This document shows positions 1-11,130 of a stretch of DNA of 64,000 bases, piece after piece. Source of the stretch: Malurus cyaneus samueli (taxonomy: Eukaryota; Chordata; Aves; Passeriformes; Maluridae); assembly GCA_009741485.1 (NCBI GenBank), contig CM019237.1, positions 51,820,252 to 51,884,251 of the forward strand. The letters are read 5' to 3'. Positions within the stretch are counted from its first letter, which is position 1, and each line of letters begins with the position of its first letter. A program made the translations under genes and the position numbers. Below the pieces are notes generated by a model that was not told the DNA's origin, ran no database searches, and saw nothing but the letters and a program-made list of their open reading frames with translations.

Positions 1-3000
1 CTGATACAAATCAATAGGTAATTGGGATATTCTCATGGACTCACTCATAGCAGAAAGTGTGGCTGCAGAAAAATGTTGAATTCAGTCAGTCCATAGCACT
101 GACTTCACAAAACCTTATTTTTCATAGATGCAAAATGAAAGAAAATTAAATCATGAGAGACTTTATGTGCCAAGTAAACTTATTCATGAAACAGAGATTT
201 ATAACTATTTAGAAAGGAACCAAAACAAAAAGCACCACCACTATTCCTCCAAACTGCAGGACACATCTACCATATTTCCATGAGTGTAAAGAGTTCCTAT
301 AGATTGTCACTGTGAGCCAGGTAAAAACAGAAGTCATTGCCAAAAACATTGAGCTGTGGCCCGAGCGAAAGGCAGCTGCATGCTCTGGTACCTGCAGAGC
401 CTGAGGCTGTGCTGCAGGAAGAATTCAAAGCCAAAACAGGCTGCTTTCAGCCCATGGGTGCTCTGGTCAGCTCTTGCTGAGAAGCAGAACTGCATGAGCT
501 GTGCTATGCTCAGGGCCAGGGAGGAGTGCAGGCACAAAGAAGCAACGGGAGGGCACAAGAACACCATGCACAGCACCACCAGCAAGATTTCTCCCCAAGG
601 ACAGAGACTGAGCCTTTTTATTCTCTCCCCAGCACAGATTCCAGCATGTCAATGAGGGGACGAAGCCCCTCTGAGGCCCAGCTGGGCAGCAGGGATCTGG
701 CATGGATTGCAAACCAAGATTTGTTACTTGTCAACAATTCTGACATTATCCAGTATTTGCTTTATAAATCAAAACCTGTCTCTGCAGAAACAGTCTCTTG
801 TTTGCTTCAGTGAAACACAGCTTATGGTTTTTATCCACCTTTGTTTATTTACAATGGAGATCCTGACCATCAACTTCTCTTCATAATGGGAAAAAGCCAA
901 CAAGACTTAGACTAACAGAACAACAGGCTTTGGACAAAAAGGGGCAATGGTATTCATTGACAACAGAAATGGAGTAAGCTGCATTTTAAAGGGTAGCTTT
1001 AGGTGAGACGGGACAGCAGAGTGTGTTTTGTAGGTTCTGACAGTGTAGAGACTCACAAAGGAAAAAAACAATCACAAAGTGTCTTTCCATACATTATCAG
1101 AAAGAGTAAACATATTAGTGCTGCTAATTATAATTGCAACTAAAACAACCATCCCAGGGAAAGTCCATTACTGCCATTATTTGTCTATCTGCACAAAAAA
1201 AACCCTATGTATTTTAGGACAGGAAAGGAAAAAATACCAACATACTCTCCTTGGGCTGGACAGCACAGGATTCCACAAGAAACTGCTGCCTCCCACCAAC
1301 TTGCCAAAATGTGGACTTTCTAGGTGGCAATGCTGGGGAAGACCCTAGGGCAGGGCTGGAAAACAGAAGTCATACCAATTTCCCAATCTTTAAGATTTAC
1401 TGCAACAGAAAGTGGTAACACATATCCTACTCCTCACTGTCCGCACCTTCCCTTCAGGAAGAGGAAAAAAAGGGGAGGGCCCCTCAGTATTGGCAAATCA
1501 GTTATCCCTTACTTAATTCCTCATTCAAGGGTGGGGAGAATCAAGAGCAAACCTATGTATTAAACAGTCAAGGTCTTTACTCATGACTTGTTTCGGAGAT
1601 AAAGCATAGAAAAGTGTTTTAGGAGACTAAGGACAAGCATTCAATCACCTTTGAAACTTAAAATAAGTGGAAAAGAATGTGAGGGAAAAAAAACTTAAAG
1701 AAACAAATAATGTAACAGTCAGAGAAAACAAGAGCAAATCCAGGTTTAAACTGGAGTGATAGAGTCTACCACCAACATTTGTATCAAATTCTTCCTGTGC
1801 TCATCAGGGAGTACATTAGGGAGTACATCACCTGCAGAGGTGATGGAGAATTTGATGGGGGAGAGAAAGAGGTGGAGACAGATCCAGGGGTCTCTGGGGT
1901 CCAGTGGGGTGAACAAAAGCAGCCTGGGATGCTCCTGCATGTGCTGAATCAGTTCTGCTGTCAGACTGCACCACTCACCAGGCTGGGCTGCTTGGGTGCA
2001 GTGAAGTTTTAAATAGAACATGACTTGCTAGAGGCAGATTATAGTTAAATATTCTTTTCTTCCTCCTCTCTTCTTGCATAAAACCTTTTCGCTTGACTGG
2101 GGACAGGGAAGAGAGAGAGAACTCACAACTGGAGCAGCCACACTACGGAGTTCACAATTTCACATGAAACAAGCTTACTAAAAAGTGATGCTGTAACAAC
2201 CAAACTCATCCTCCTCTGTGGCAAAGTCTAAACAAGAGCTTGATGCAGCTCAGGAGAGCAGAGAAAGGGCCCTGCCCCAGAGCCATTTGGTGAACATTTG
2301 CTCTGCTTTGTCATAACAATACAGGGAGAAGTTGTGCTCCACACAAGTCTCCCAAATCTGCCTTATTTCCAGCCCATTCTGCACATATACAAGCAGCCTG
2401 TTGAAATCTGAGGGGAATGCAAGGCCCTATTTGTTACGGTGCAACGTCTCTCTGTTTGCAATTTATGGGCAAAGATAGTAAATGGTTTAAAAACATGGAA
2501 AGCCCTTGTAACAGCCTCAGTCCAAATCATTCCAGCCTCTTCTCGCCTCTGACCTCCCCTTAGTGAAGTAACACAGGCCTTCTCTTTATAGCCCTTTGCA
2601 AACTAAACATAGCAAGTGCCAGAAAGGATAAGAATGATCATTACTATTTTATTTCATTGGTAATGTCCAGAATACAGGTATTTCTATTAAAGGCTGTAAG
2701 ACACACAAGTCCCTGTTACTTGAAAAATAAGACATGGCCAAGTGGATGTAAATCATAAATGCCTGTGCATTTATGACAGGTTTAGGGTTATGTAATTTAC
2801 CCTCAGCTCCAGTTACCTGCCTGAGGGAGAGGAGGCTATGAGCAATTGGCACAGCACCTCAGGGCCATCAGAAACAATATACTGGAGAAGATCTCCACCC
2901 ACAATCCGGTCCATCCAAACTCTTTCTCAGCGTGAGTCTACCACTTTGCTCTGGACAGGATGAATACTACCAGAGAGTGAAGTGATACCATTTATTTCAC

Positions 3001-3040
3001 AGAGAAATGTCTATACAGACCATAGGATGTAAAAACACCT
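1..3040. other. Unique non-coding DNA, no gene seen
   Basis: No open frame here exceeds about 100 codons and none resembles a known protein. The stretch at 340-720 is richer in G+C and has short overlapping open frames on both strands, which fits composition rather than coding. A 12-bp unit (agggagtacatt/c) is repeated twice at 1806-1829 and runs into an 8-bp stem hairpin at 1826-1845. A short GA run lies near 2109-2120. I recognise no interspersed repeat. Confidence 0.6.
1826..1845. repeat. 8-bp inverted repeat with 4-base loop
   Basis: CATCACCT at 1826-1833 and AGGTGATG at 1838-1845 are perfect reverse complements separated by gcag. The left arm overlaps the end of a 12-bp direct repeat (1806-1817 and 1818-1829). 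The arms contain CACCT/AGGTG, an E-box half of the ZEB/SNAIL type, so a paired binding site is as plausible as a hairpin. No function is established. Confidence 0.5.
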
Positions 3041-3047
3041 CAATTTT

Positions 3048-3105
3048 AATTAAAAAAAAAAACAAAACAAAAAAAAAACCAAAAAAACAAAACAACTAAC
3101 ATGTA
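3048..3105. repeat. A-rich low-complexity tract
   Basis: Nearly pure A with scattered C (runs of 7-11 A broken by single or double C). It lies just beyond the 3' end of the minus-strand CR1 at 3150-3535 but is A-rich on the plus strand. It is therefore not that element's tail, because CR1 ends in a short octamer repeat and not in poly(A). Confidence 0.85.
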
Positions 3106-3149
3106 GTTTTTACAAAACTCAAGGTATCATGTAGTTGTGCTATTTAATT

Positions 3150-3535
3150 GCAGAAAGTTTGGGCTGAAAGGGACCTTAAAGGTCATCCAGTTCCAGCCCC
3201 CTGCTGTGGGCAGAGACACCTTCCACTATCCCAGGTTGCTCAGAGCCCCATCCAACCTGGCCTTGGACACTGCCAGGGATGGGGCAGCCACAGCTTCTCT
3301 GAGCAACCTGGGTGTGGGGTTTCATCATCCTCACAGGGAAGAATTTCTTCCTGATATCTGAACTAAATTACCCCTCTTTTACTTTGAACCCATTACTCCT
3401 TGGCTCTTCACTCCAGTTCCCAATAAAGAACCCCTTCAGCTTCTGGAAGCTGCTGTGAAGCTTCCACACACTCTTCTCCAGGGTGAAAAACCCAAACTTT
3501 CTCAGCCTGTCTTCATGGAGAAAGTGCAGAAATGG
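3150..3535 (-). mobile_element. CR1 LINE, 5'-truncated 3' end
   Basis: The plus strand shows the reverse complement of the conserved CR1 3' region. In order it has the aagggaccttaaaggtcatc module, the 'ctgctgtgggcagagacacc' block, 'catccaacctggcc', 'ggatggggcagccacagc', 'gaagaatttcttcctgatat', and a distal part ending at 'ctcagcctgtcttcatgg'. About 385 bp remain, so it covers only the end of the second ORF and the 3' UTR. It cannot move: nearly all of the roughly 4.5-kb element, including endonuclease and reverse transcriptase, is missing. The terminal octamer repeats at the 3' end are degraded. Confidence 0.93.
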
Positions 3536-5699
3536 TATCATAATCTCAATTTAGAATGTCCTTTTCAGTCTTAATTTTCAGAGAACCTTTAAAGTCAGGT
3601 TAATAGTTCTACTCCATTTGTAAAAACAAGCAATTTTACTAGGCACATGCTTGAAATGCAGTAGATAAGTTGTAAATCAATCCCCCTAGGTAGAACTATG
3701 CCCCTGCACATCTACCTGCCATAGCCTGGGAACTGCCCCTTTTCTGGACAACATCCTAAATCTCCTGCTCATTCTCTCTTTGAAGATGAGGACAAAGCCA
3801 GAATAACACAAAAGGGAGGAAAGCTAATTGGAAAGTGGAGCTCTCTCCTTTCTGGGACCTGCTTGGCTGTGTGTCTTTTGTAAATGGCTCTGCTTGAGCA
3901 CCATGATTTCCTTCAAGCTTCCACCTCCACAGGCTGTGCAGTGCTTTGTCCTCCCCGCTGGGCACCAGCCCTTCCAAACACAACCCTATTATTTCATGGG
4001 GTAAGTGGGATAGCTCATCTCATTTTCCAACAGGGATGGAAATTAAAGGCTGCTGCTCATGCACCGCACTTACCAGACCTTACATAACTGACAAAGACCA
4101 CCCTGGCTCTGGCTGAAAGGGAGCTGGGAGAAATCATCTGGCTGGCAGGAATTATCTATTATAAATAAATCACATGCGTGCACACAAAGAGCAGTTCTCA
4201 CCCAGACTAAACACTTTTCTCCAAGCGAGGTGTCTGCTTTGTGCTCCGTGAACAGGAAAATCACATGTCCCTCACTTCAGATCAAAATGCTCTGCAGTAA
4301 AGGAGACAGGATAATCACTTACTCCAACTATCACAGCCAAAGCCTTGAAAACTAGCCCAGTAGCTAAATTCATCTGTATTTCTGCCCATGCACTTGGACA
4401 GGAACAGGATTTTGCAAAGCACCTTTTACACTGTCTGTGCTTAATTTTAAAGGGCTCATTCACTCCAAATTATCTCACCACCACCCTGGAAGTTGCTGTG
4501 CAGCGGTTTCTGCAATACACAAGGATCCCATCCAGCACGTGTATACCTCTGCAGCCAGAGAAGAGCTCCTCTCAGGGACTGGGGCTGCTCCTCAGCACTG
4601 TGACCCCTCACACTTGGGCTGCCAATGAACCACATGGGGGATACACTCATCTCACTTTCACCACTGTGATTTTACTGAAGCAGCACCAGTTTGGCACTGC
4701 GTGTACAAGAAACAAATCCAACCAGCAACACAAATTCCTTCTTACAGCCACAACTCCATGGCATCAGACTTCAGCAGCTTACTGCAGGGTCTTCCTGTGG
4801 GTTCTGTTCCTGATGTTAGCACAACATTTAATAATTGTCTTACCACCTGGCAACTGGTGAGATGCTTTTGGGTGCAGTCTACTCCATAGGTTCAGAGACA
4901 CGCTGAGGAAAGGTTAGCTATAAAGCAGTCTAGCAATGTTGCTGCTATTTAAAAGAAGCGTTATTTAAGGGAATAAATTTGTCATTGGAATCCCCAAGAC
5001 AGCACTGAATGCATGTATTTCAGCAGCCCATCAGCTTTGCCCTCTCACGTGCCACGATTTTTACAGCTCAAGGAATTAGGAGACGAGTGTTTTAAATAGG
5101 GGTGCAAAGAGAACTCGCCATATGGGGAAGAGGAGTTCTCAACACACAGCCATGAGCCTTTCCATGTCCTTTGGGCAGTTCTAAGCAAAGTCCTTCTGGT
5201 CAGCCAGGAGTTCTTCAGGTAGGAAAGCTTCTAGGCAGGCAAATGGAAAACTTCCCAAAAACTCTGGCACACTTCCACTACGTGTTACACTTACTGAGAC
5301 ATTACACTGAATTTTGCCATGATTGTTACTGCTCTAACTTTACTAGCAATAAAATACACATTTCACTCTGTTATCCAGACCATGTGACTATTTATCACTG
5401 TAACTTAATCTCTAAAATTCCTAAAAGAAGAAAAGAAGAAATCCTAGAAACAATATGACCCAAGGAGGAACAGGAAATAAGAGACATATATTTGTATTAA
5501 AGGACATAATCTTTAAAACAAACTGCTTGACACAGAGCATAAAAAAGTTCAGAAGCTTGACTAAGTAACAGGGCTCAAACCAGTACTCAAAACCATTTGG
5601 TTTCTAATCCTGTGTCCTCCCTTCTGGTGGAGGAGGTTTGTATTCCTGGCTATCAGTCTAATGAAGCCTCATTTCTAGACCATGGAGATATTTGGAATT
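3536..5699. other. Unique non-coding DNA with small splice-like segments
   Basis: No gene recognised. A 171-codon open frame on plus (4345-4860) has no recognisable motif and falls in the chance range. Two splice-framed segments face each other: 3932-4000 on plus (acceptor cttccacctccacag, donor ggtaagt) and 4074-4112 on minus. I see no interspersed repeat. Confidence 0.5.
4074..4112 (-). other. Candidate 39-bp microexon
   Basis: Read on minus, a pyrimidine-rich tract ending ctccctttcag precedes the segment, and the donor CTG|gtaagt follows it, matching the consensus. The length is a multiple of three. Two of the three frames are open (one reads QSQGGLCQLCKV) and the other ends in TAA. A segment this short passes the open-frame test easily, so the splice signals carry all the weight. 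I do not recognise a protein. Confidence 0.15.
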
Positions 5700-5924
5700 G
5701 CCTCGTATTTACTTACGAGGCATCCTTACCCAAAACTATTTGAAGCTGTTGGTTTCCCTCCTGCTGATAAAGCAGCAACAAAAATAGTGCCTAATGTTAT
5801 TCCTTTAAACTAATTTACACTTGATTTAAAGTAACTCCAATTGTCATCACAATTAGCTTGTTTGATGAAGGTCATGCTAATTATTATTACATTTATTATC
5901 ATCTTTAATTTCTTTCATTTCCAG
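5700..5924. promoter_or_regulatory. AT-rich, conserved-looking non-coding block
   Basis: A complex, repeat-free AT-rich stretch with several TAAT/ATTA cores. A perfect 6-bp inverted repeat (AATTGT 5839-5844, spacer catc, ACAATT 5849-5854) resembles a paired homeodomain or SOX-type site. The 3' end is also a good polypyrimidine tract with a branch-point-like tgctaat, leading to the candidate exon at 5925. Regulatory or splicing function is inferred from sequence texture only. Confidence 0.25.
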
Positions 5925-6145
5925 CAGTGGAGTGATGCCCTCATCTCTTTAAACACACTCAGAGATTTGCAGCCGTATTTTTTCCCTCAGCCTCTCTGGA
6001 GCATGATTTTACTGTCATTGTCAACATATTGGTCAGCTCAGGGATCAGAAGAGAGAAGTTATTCTACATGGAAGTAGTTAAAAGGAAAAGCTGGCTGAAG
6101 CTGAGCTGCCAGGAGATGAATCAAAGAGATGCTGCTGCTCACAGG
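5925..6145 (+). other. Candidate non-coding exon, 221 bp
   Basis: The acceptor is strong: a T/C-rich tract with tttctttcatttccag and a branch-like tgctaat about 45 nt upstream. The donor is AGG|gtaagtg. No single frame is open across the segment: the frame of base 5925 stops at a TAG near 6077, and the other two stop early. If it is real it would be an exon of a non-coding RNA or a UTR. A 176-codon open frame at 6207-6737 lies in the would-be intron and looks random. Confidence 0.18.
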
Positions 6146-6149
6146 GTAA

Positions 6150-8300
6150 GTGTTATGGGCATTCCCTTCCTTGTAAATCAGTGGACCTGGTACCCCCCAA
6201 ACAGAGGTGATGCTGAAGGCATTGAAGTATTTGACGGTATCACAAAGTCCCTTTTCCAACCCAAGCACCTCAAGGCTTCTGATATATGTTTCTAAATGGG
6301 AAAACAGTGATGGGAAGCCCTCAACAAGAGTGCAAGGACAAGAGTTTACTGGGGAAAAGAAAAACAAAATAAAAAAGCAACTGGAGGGGCACACTGTCCC
6401 TTCTCTTCTTTGCTTTCTATTTGCTGGGAGATTCTCCCCTTTTAGCATCCTCCAGCATGGAAGGAAGCTTTTGGAGGTCTCTTTGAAGCATGTTTTGTCC
6501 TGCTGCTGTTCCCACATCCCATTGATTTATTCCCCCTGCAGCAGATGCCGGTCAGGTAAAAATGGGATATTTCTCCCAGCAAAGCTTTATCTGAAAAATC
6601 CCCTGAAACACTGCCTTTCAGTAGGTGGCAAGGGAAAAGCAGCTTCTCTCTCAAAAGGAACATTTCCATGCAGGATTTGGCTTTCTTGCTGCCACATCCT
6701 CAGAAAATATTGGGTTTTTGTGACCATTGTGGCCTAGAAGGATTTTCAGTGCAGTTGCATGGACAAGATTCACCTCAATGGCTATTTCACATTGTCCAAA
6801 CAGTACCAAAAAAAAAATGAAAGCACATGAATGAGTTGCAGTGACCATGTCAAAATACACTAATAAGTCTATTTTATCATCACTTTGTAGTAAGGCAGAT
6901 ACAAAATTCAGCTTGGAATGGAGATATGCAATGCAAAGAATGAGGGAATGAATGGTTCAATAACAGAATCAATAAAGTGTGTTTGGGGGGATCTTCATTG
7001 TTGGCTTAAACATTTACCCAGTCTGAAACCAAAGGTTGCGTTTCATTTTCATGTTCTCAAAACCTTTTGCCCAATTTCAATTTTTTTTTAAAAAGTGTGT
7101 CTTTTCACACTAAATGTCTCACTTTTAAAAATCCTTCCAAAATGAAATATGGATTTAATATTTTTGCCTTTTAAGCAAACTTTTTTGCCTTTTCTTCTGT
7201 CCCAGACTAAGAAAAAAATCATTGTTGGGCTGAACCCCTATGCAGAAATACTTTTAACAATTCTGAAATGTGTAGCCTGCATTCCCTAGAAAGTGCAGCT
7301 TGTTCAACAAGGAAGACACATTAAAAGAAGTGTCCTGGGATAAGTCTGAAACACAAAAACTGTCACTGCCACAGAACCACCGAGCTGGCAGGGATGGAAT
7401 TAACTCCTAAGTGAGTATTATTCAAAGATCTTTATTAGAGTGGCTATTTCTTTGTGTCCAGGGAGAATCACAGCATATAATCAGTAAGGGAAATTTTCAT
7501 GACTTCTGAAATACGTAAGGCAAGACTGAACAAAAAGTCTCCCAGTACTGCTGGCAGCAACAACAGCTATTTATTTCATAATATTTAGCAAGAAGCCCAA
7601 GTAACCAAAAGCAGATGACAAGATGGAGATGTGAGTGGCTGGAAACAGCATGCATCAAGAAATTGGCAACCACAGCATCTGAGATAGTAGCATTTATAAA
7701 GTGTCGGGAAATGAGGATGTAATGTCAGTATTTATGGAATGGGAGTACACACTGCAAACACTTAGCCCTTTCATAGCAATCACCATATAAAAGGTGTCAT
7801 CCACAGACTAATTTTTTAAGAGGACTAGATAATCATGGATCATGCTATTAGTTTACATTTTTCCAAAGACTTATCCCCTGAAGAAAAGCACTGGGACCAG
7901 CAAAGCCAGAAATCAAACATCTTCCTCCATTCCCCAAGGCTATTCAGAACTATTGCAGCAATAAGCTGCAGTGCAACCTAAGCAGAATTTTCTACCTGTT
8001 ATACCCTACTCACAGCTTTAAATTCAGGCTGCTCACATGGCACGAGTGAAGTGCTATTTTATTACCTCGTGGCTGCAGTGGGCTCAAAAAAGACCAAGAG
8101 TGGCTGCACAGATCAACCTTGCCTGGATCCTGGCCACATCCTGCCATAGCCTGTGGGGAGCTGCCTGGCCCCAAAGGGCTCATGCATTAAATGGGACTCT
8201 GTCACACTAATGGTGTCCCTGTCCTGAAGCAGGCATGTGCCACCTCAGTCAGGAGCACCCCAGTAAGCAAGGAAGACTACCTCTGCCAATACTGCCAAAG
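6150..8300. other. Unique non-coding DNA
   Basis: No gene or interspersed repeat recognised. Open frames on opposite strands at 6059-6517 and 6207-6737 overlap heavily and encode no known motif. 7020-7260 is AT-rich with T and A runs of up to about nine bases. The phrase at 7366-7395 (agaaccaccgagctggcagg) faintly recalls the start of a reversed CR1 tail but is too short to call. Confidence 0.5.
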
Positions 8301-8324
8301 AAAAAAAAAAAAAAAAAAAAAAAG
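8301..8324 (+). repeat. A24 homopolymer
   Basis: An uninterrupted run of 24 A directly at the 5' truncation point of the CR1 copy that follows. CR1 does not carry poly(A), and a tail would be at the other end, so this is a mononucleotide microsatellite next to the insertion. Confidence 0.95.
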
Positions 8325-8606
8325 AGAGATTATTTGAAAGGGCCTGGAGTGACAGACAAGGGGGACTGGCTTCACACTGACAGAGAAGAGGTTGGGATTG
8401 GATATTAGGCAAAATTCTTGACTGTGAAGCACTGGAAGAAGTTTCCCATAGAAGGTGTGGCTGCCCCATCCCTGGCAGTGTTCCAGGCCAGGCTGGGTGG
8501 AGCTTGGAGCAACCTGGGACAGTGGAAGGTGTCCCTGCCATGGCAGGAGATGGAACTGGATGAACTTTAAGGTGCCTTCCATCCAAACCACTCCAGCATT
8601 CTACAG
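8325..8606 (+). mobile_element. CR1 LINE, 5'-truncated 3' end
   Basis: Plus-strand CR1 tail. It reads in order 'gggcctggagtgacag', 'gggattggatattaggc', 'tttcccatagaaggtgtgg', 'gccccatccctggcagtg', 'aacctgggacagtggaagg', 'gatgaactttaaggtgcctt', and a degraded end near 'cattctacag'. About 280 bp survive, with no coding potential. It is diverged from the consensus at many positions, so it is an old copy. Confidence 0.92.
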
Positions 8607-8919
8607 TTAGGTCAGGCAGCACCACAAGAGCCCGGTGTGGTTTTATTGAGCTGGAATAGCCCTTACAGATCTCACACCAACCCCCACTGTCCATATCTTC
8701 ACACACAGATTGGTTGTATGTTTGATCAGTGCCCAAAGCCTAACTCAGGACTTAACTGAGGACAATATTCACAACCACCAACAGCCCAACTGGTTCAGCA
8801 GCTAAACTGAGACCCTTAGGGCAGATCTGGGGGATATCAGCCCTGCTGACCCCAGTGACACAACACTGATCCACCCCCAGAGCAGAGATCACAACCCAGT
8901 AAGGAAATGAGATTCCTAA

Positions 8920-9330
8920 GGAATTGAATTAAATGCAAATCATTTAACAGATCAGATAATTCCTTGGCTGCTATTTTTTAATGCCAATGTTACTTTATTC
9001 ATTTGCATTTTCAAAGCAATACATTCCTATTTAATAAATTACCAGATAGTTTCTCATCAAAATGAGTAAAGAAATTACAGTAGAGATTTTTTTTTCATCT
9101 AGTTGGCAATATCAGAGGAGATAAGGCAATGCCCCCTGGCACCATAAAATATTCAGCATTGTGAATAAAGTTCTTGATAAAAGAGCAGCAGAAAGCAGCA
9201 TTTTATTAAGGCCCCGTGCTTTTAAAAAGCATGCTTTTAAATGATTTAATTTAAAAATTAAATTACATTTGAATCATTTGATTACTGTTTAATAACAATG
9301 CATAATTTATATATAAAAAAGGAATCAGAT
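8920..9330. promoter_or_regulatory. AT-rich block with POU octamers, enhancer-like
   Basis: Two perfect octamers in opposite orientation, ATGCAAAT at 8933-8940 and ATTTGCAT at 9001-9008, lie 60 bp apart. Downstream come a 14-bp palindrome aaaagcatgctttt (9225-9238), a near-palindromic aatttaaaaattaaatt (9249-9265), and repeated AATCATTT/AAATGATT and TAAT cores to about 9320. Octamers bind POU-domain factors and TAAT cores bind homeodomains. Together with the lack of repeats this looks like a conserved vertebrate developmental enhancer, but conservation cannot be tested here. Confidence 0.3.
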
Positions 9331-9485
9331 TCTGCTCTCTACGCCTATAAAGAAGAAAAAAGGATTAGTAATTAGAAATTTTCCCCTCCAACCAGGCAAT
9401 TCTGACACTGCATCTTCAAGTTCATCTGACGGCCACAAATGTGATATTTCCACCTATACAAACTTCTTTGGTTTTTTAGTCACAG

Positions 9486-9579
9486 GAGAAAAAGATGAGC
9501 AGGTGGTGGGAAAAGGAGAAAGACATGGAACTCAAAATGGAGATCAAGATATTCACCACTTGGGGTCTGTTTCCCAGAG
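9486..9579 (+). other. Candidate 94-bp exon
   Basis: The acceptor tract ends ggttttttagtcacag and the donor is AGAG|gtaagga. Two frames are open across the whole segment. One, from base 9486, is rich in K and E (it starts EKKMSRWWEKEKDMELK), which reflects purine-rich sequence as much as coding. I recognise no family. It lies about 150 bp beyond the enhancer-like block. Confidence 0.15.
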
Positions 9580-10859
9580 GTAAGGAAGTATCAGATTTAC
9601 TTCCTAAGTGTCACCACAAGATTTCTGTCACAGCCCTTAAAGGACAATTTGCACTCATAGATTGTATTCAAAACTCATCAAAAGCAGAGTGCTATGGGAA
9701 ATATTTATTTGATAAAATTTCATATGAAGTTTTGAAGTACTACCACCTTAAACAGAAAATAAACCCTGGATTTGTTCTTTTCCCTCTACCCAAAGGCTTT
9801 TTCCCTGCATTTCCAAAACAGAACAAACAAAAAAAATTGAGTGGTGGGGAAAAGAAGAGGAAAATATTATAAATATAAGAAGTTTGGTGTGTGAGGAAGG
9901 AAGAAAAAATTTTAATAGTCTAGCTGGCTTCTAACAAAAAAAAGGCATTAAAAAAACCTCATGAATATTTTTGTTGGGAGGGATGACAATACATCTCCCA
10001 TACTTACTCCTAGAAAACCAAAGCTGATCCACAGTTATCTGGATTAAATTAGACTGTTTTCTTTTGGACAAACTTCACTATCTTAATCTCACCACCTGCA
10101 AGTTTGAGCTATGGTTCATCTTTCAGAGATAAAACTTGTACAGAACTCCAGAGTTCCCACCAAGGGGAGCAACTCTCCCAAGTCACAGAATGCAGAAGCA
10201 GCTCTGCCTCCAGGCACTCTATAATTAGTATTGTTCAATATTAGCCAGCCAGGATTGTATAAAACTTCACATATTTCTTCCCCCAACACTGAACTCATAT
10301 GTAATTTTACAATTCAAAGTACGACTTGCTTCTCCTGCAGATGAACTAAAAGGATGGGTCTATAATCAGACCAACTGCCTCACAATTAAATCTCTGTCCA
10401 AAAAAAGTGCATAAACCTGTGGGGAAAAGCTGCCCACAAAACATAAACATGTGCAATAAGCATTACTCAGCAGACTGTCAAATCACAACAAATGCTTGGG
10501 AAGGGTTTCAGTTTAATCCACTTGTGAACACAGGCAGGCATTGAAAACATTGTAAACTCAAAGTATGAAAATTAAAGTGATTCTTTGACTGAAAGAGCTT
10601 CCGGCCATGGGGGATATTTGAAGACTAAGGTCACCCACTCTCTTCAGCTTTTAAAGTTGGTTGGTCCACACACGTTTTAATCACATCTCTGGAAAAACTC
10701 AAAAACCCTAAATGGGGATATAGACTATGCATTACAGATTTTATTTTCCCCTCCCTCCATAGAAAACAGCTTCTAGGGTTCAGCAGATGCAGGTGAATTT
10801 ATGCCAGTCAGGATTCAGGCTTTGCATATTTCTCTACCCAGAAGACAATGGTATAGTTA
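9580..10859. other. Unique non-coding DNA
   Basis: No gene or interspersed repeat recognised. The open frame at 9495-9872 continues from the candidate exon above and ends in lysine-rich low-complexity sequence. The rest is moderately AT-rich with no distinctive structure. Confidence 0.5.
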
Positions 10860-11130
10860 GAGAAGTTTTGTGCCTCATTATAATCTCTTTAATTAATCAA
10901 AGTTTCTGATCTATTTTCTTTATACTCTCCACTTGAGAACATTTTTATGAAGAAAACATCATTTTACCTGGCTCCATATGATTTTTAATTCTGCTTCTCA
11001 AATATCAGTTAATCTCATAAAGGCACGCTGCTCCTAAGTGTTCCCTCGGCTCACTTAATTAATTTTTAATGCTCAAAAAATTGCAGTTTTCAAAGAAGCC
11101 AATTAAAATGATTCATCAAAAAAAAAAATC
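10860..11130. promoter_or_regulatory. AT-rich, conserved-looking non-coding block
   Basis: Repeat-free sequence with several TTAATTAA-type cores (tctttaattaatcaaag at about 10886-10903; cttaattaatttttaatgc near 11055-11074) and ccaattaaaatgattc near 11099. These are homeodomain-like sites. An A11 run ends the block. Regulatory role is inferred from texture only. Confidence 0.25.

Noticed and set aside
1460..1490. Polypurine tract-like aggaagaggaaaaaaagggg
   Set aside because: No LTR start (TG) follows and no retroviral gene is upstream.
4345..4860. 171-codon open frame
   Set aside because: Chance range, no family, no promoter or splice context.
6059..6737. Overlapping 152- and 176-codon open frames on opposite strands
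   Set aside because: Mutual overlap on both strands points to composition; no recognisable motif.
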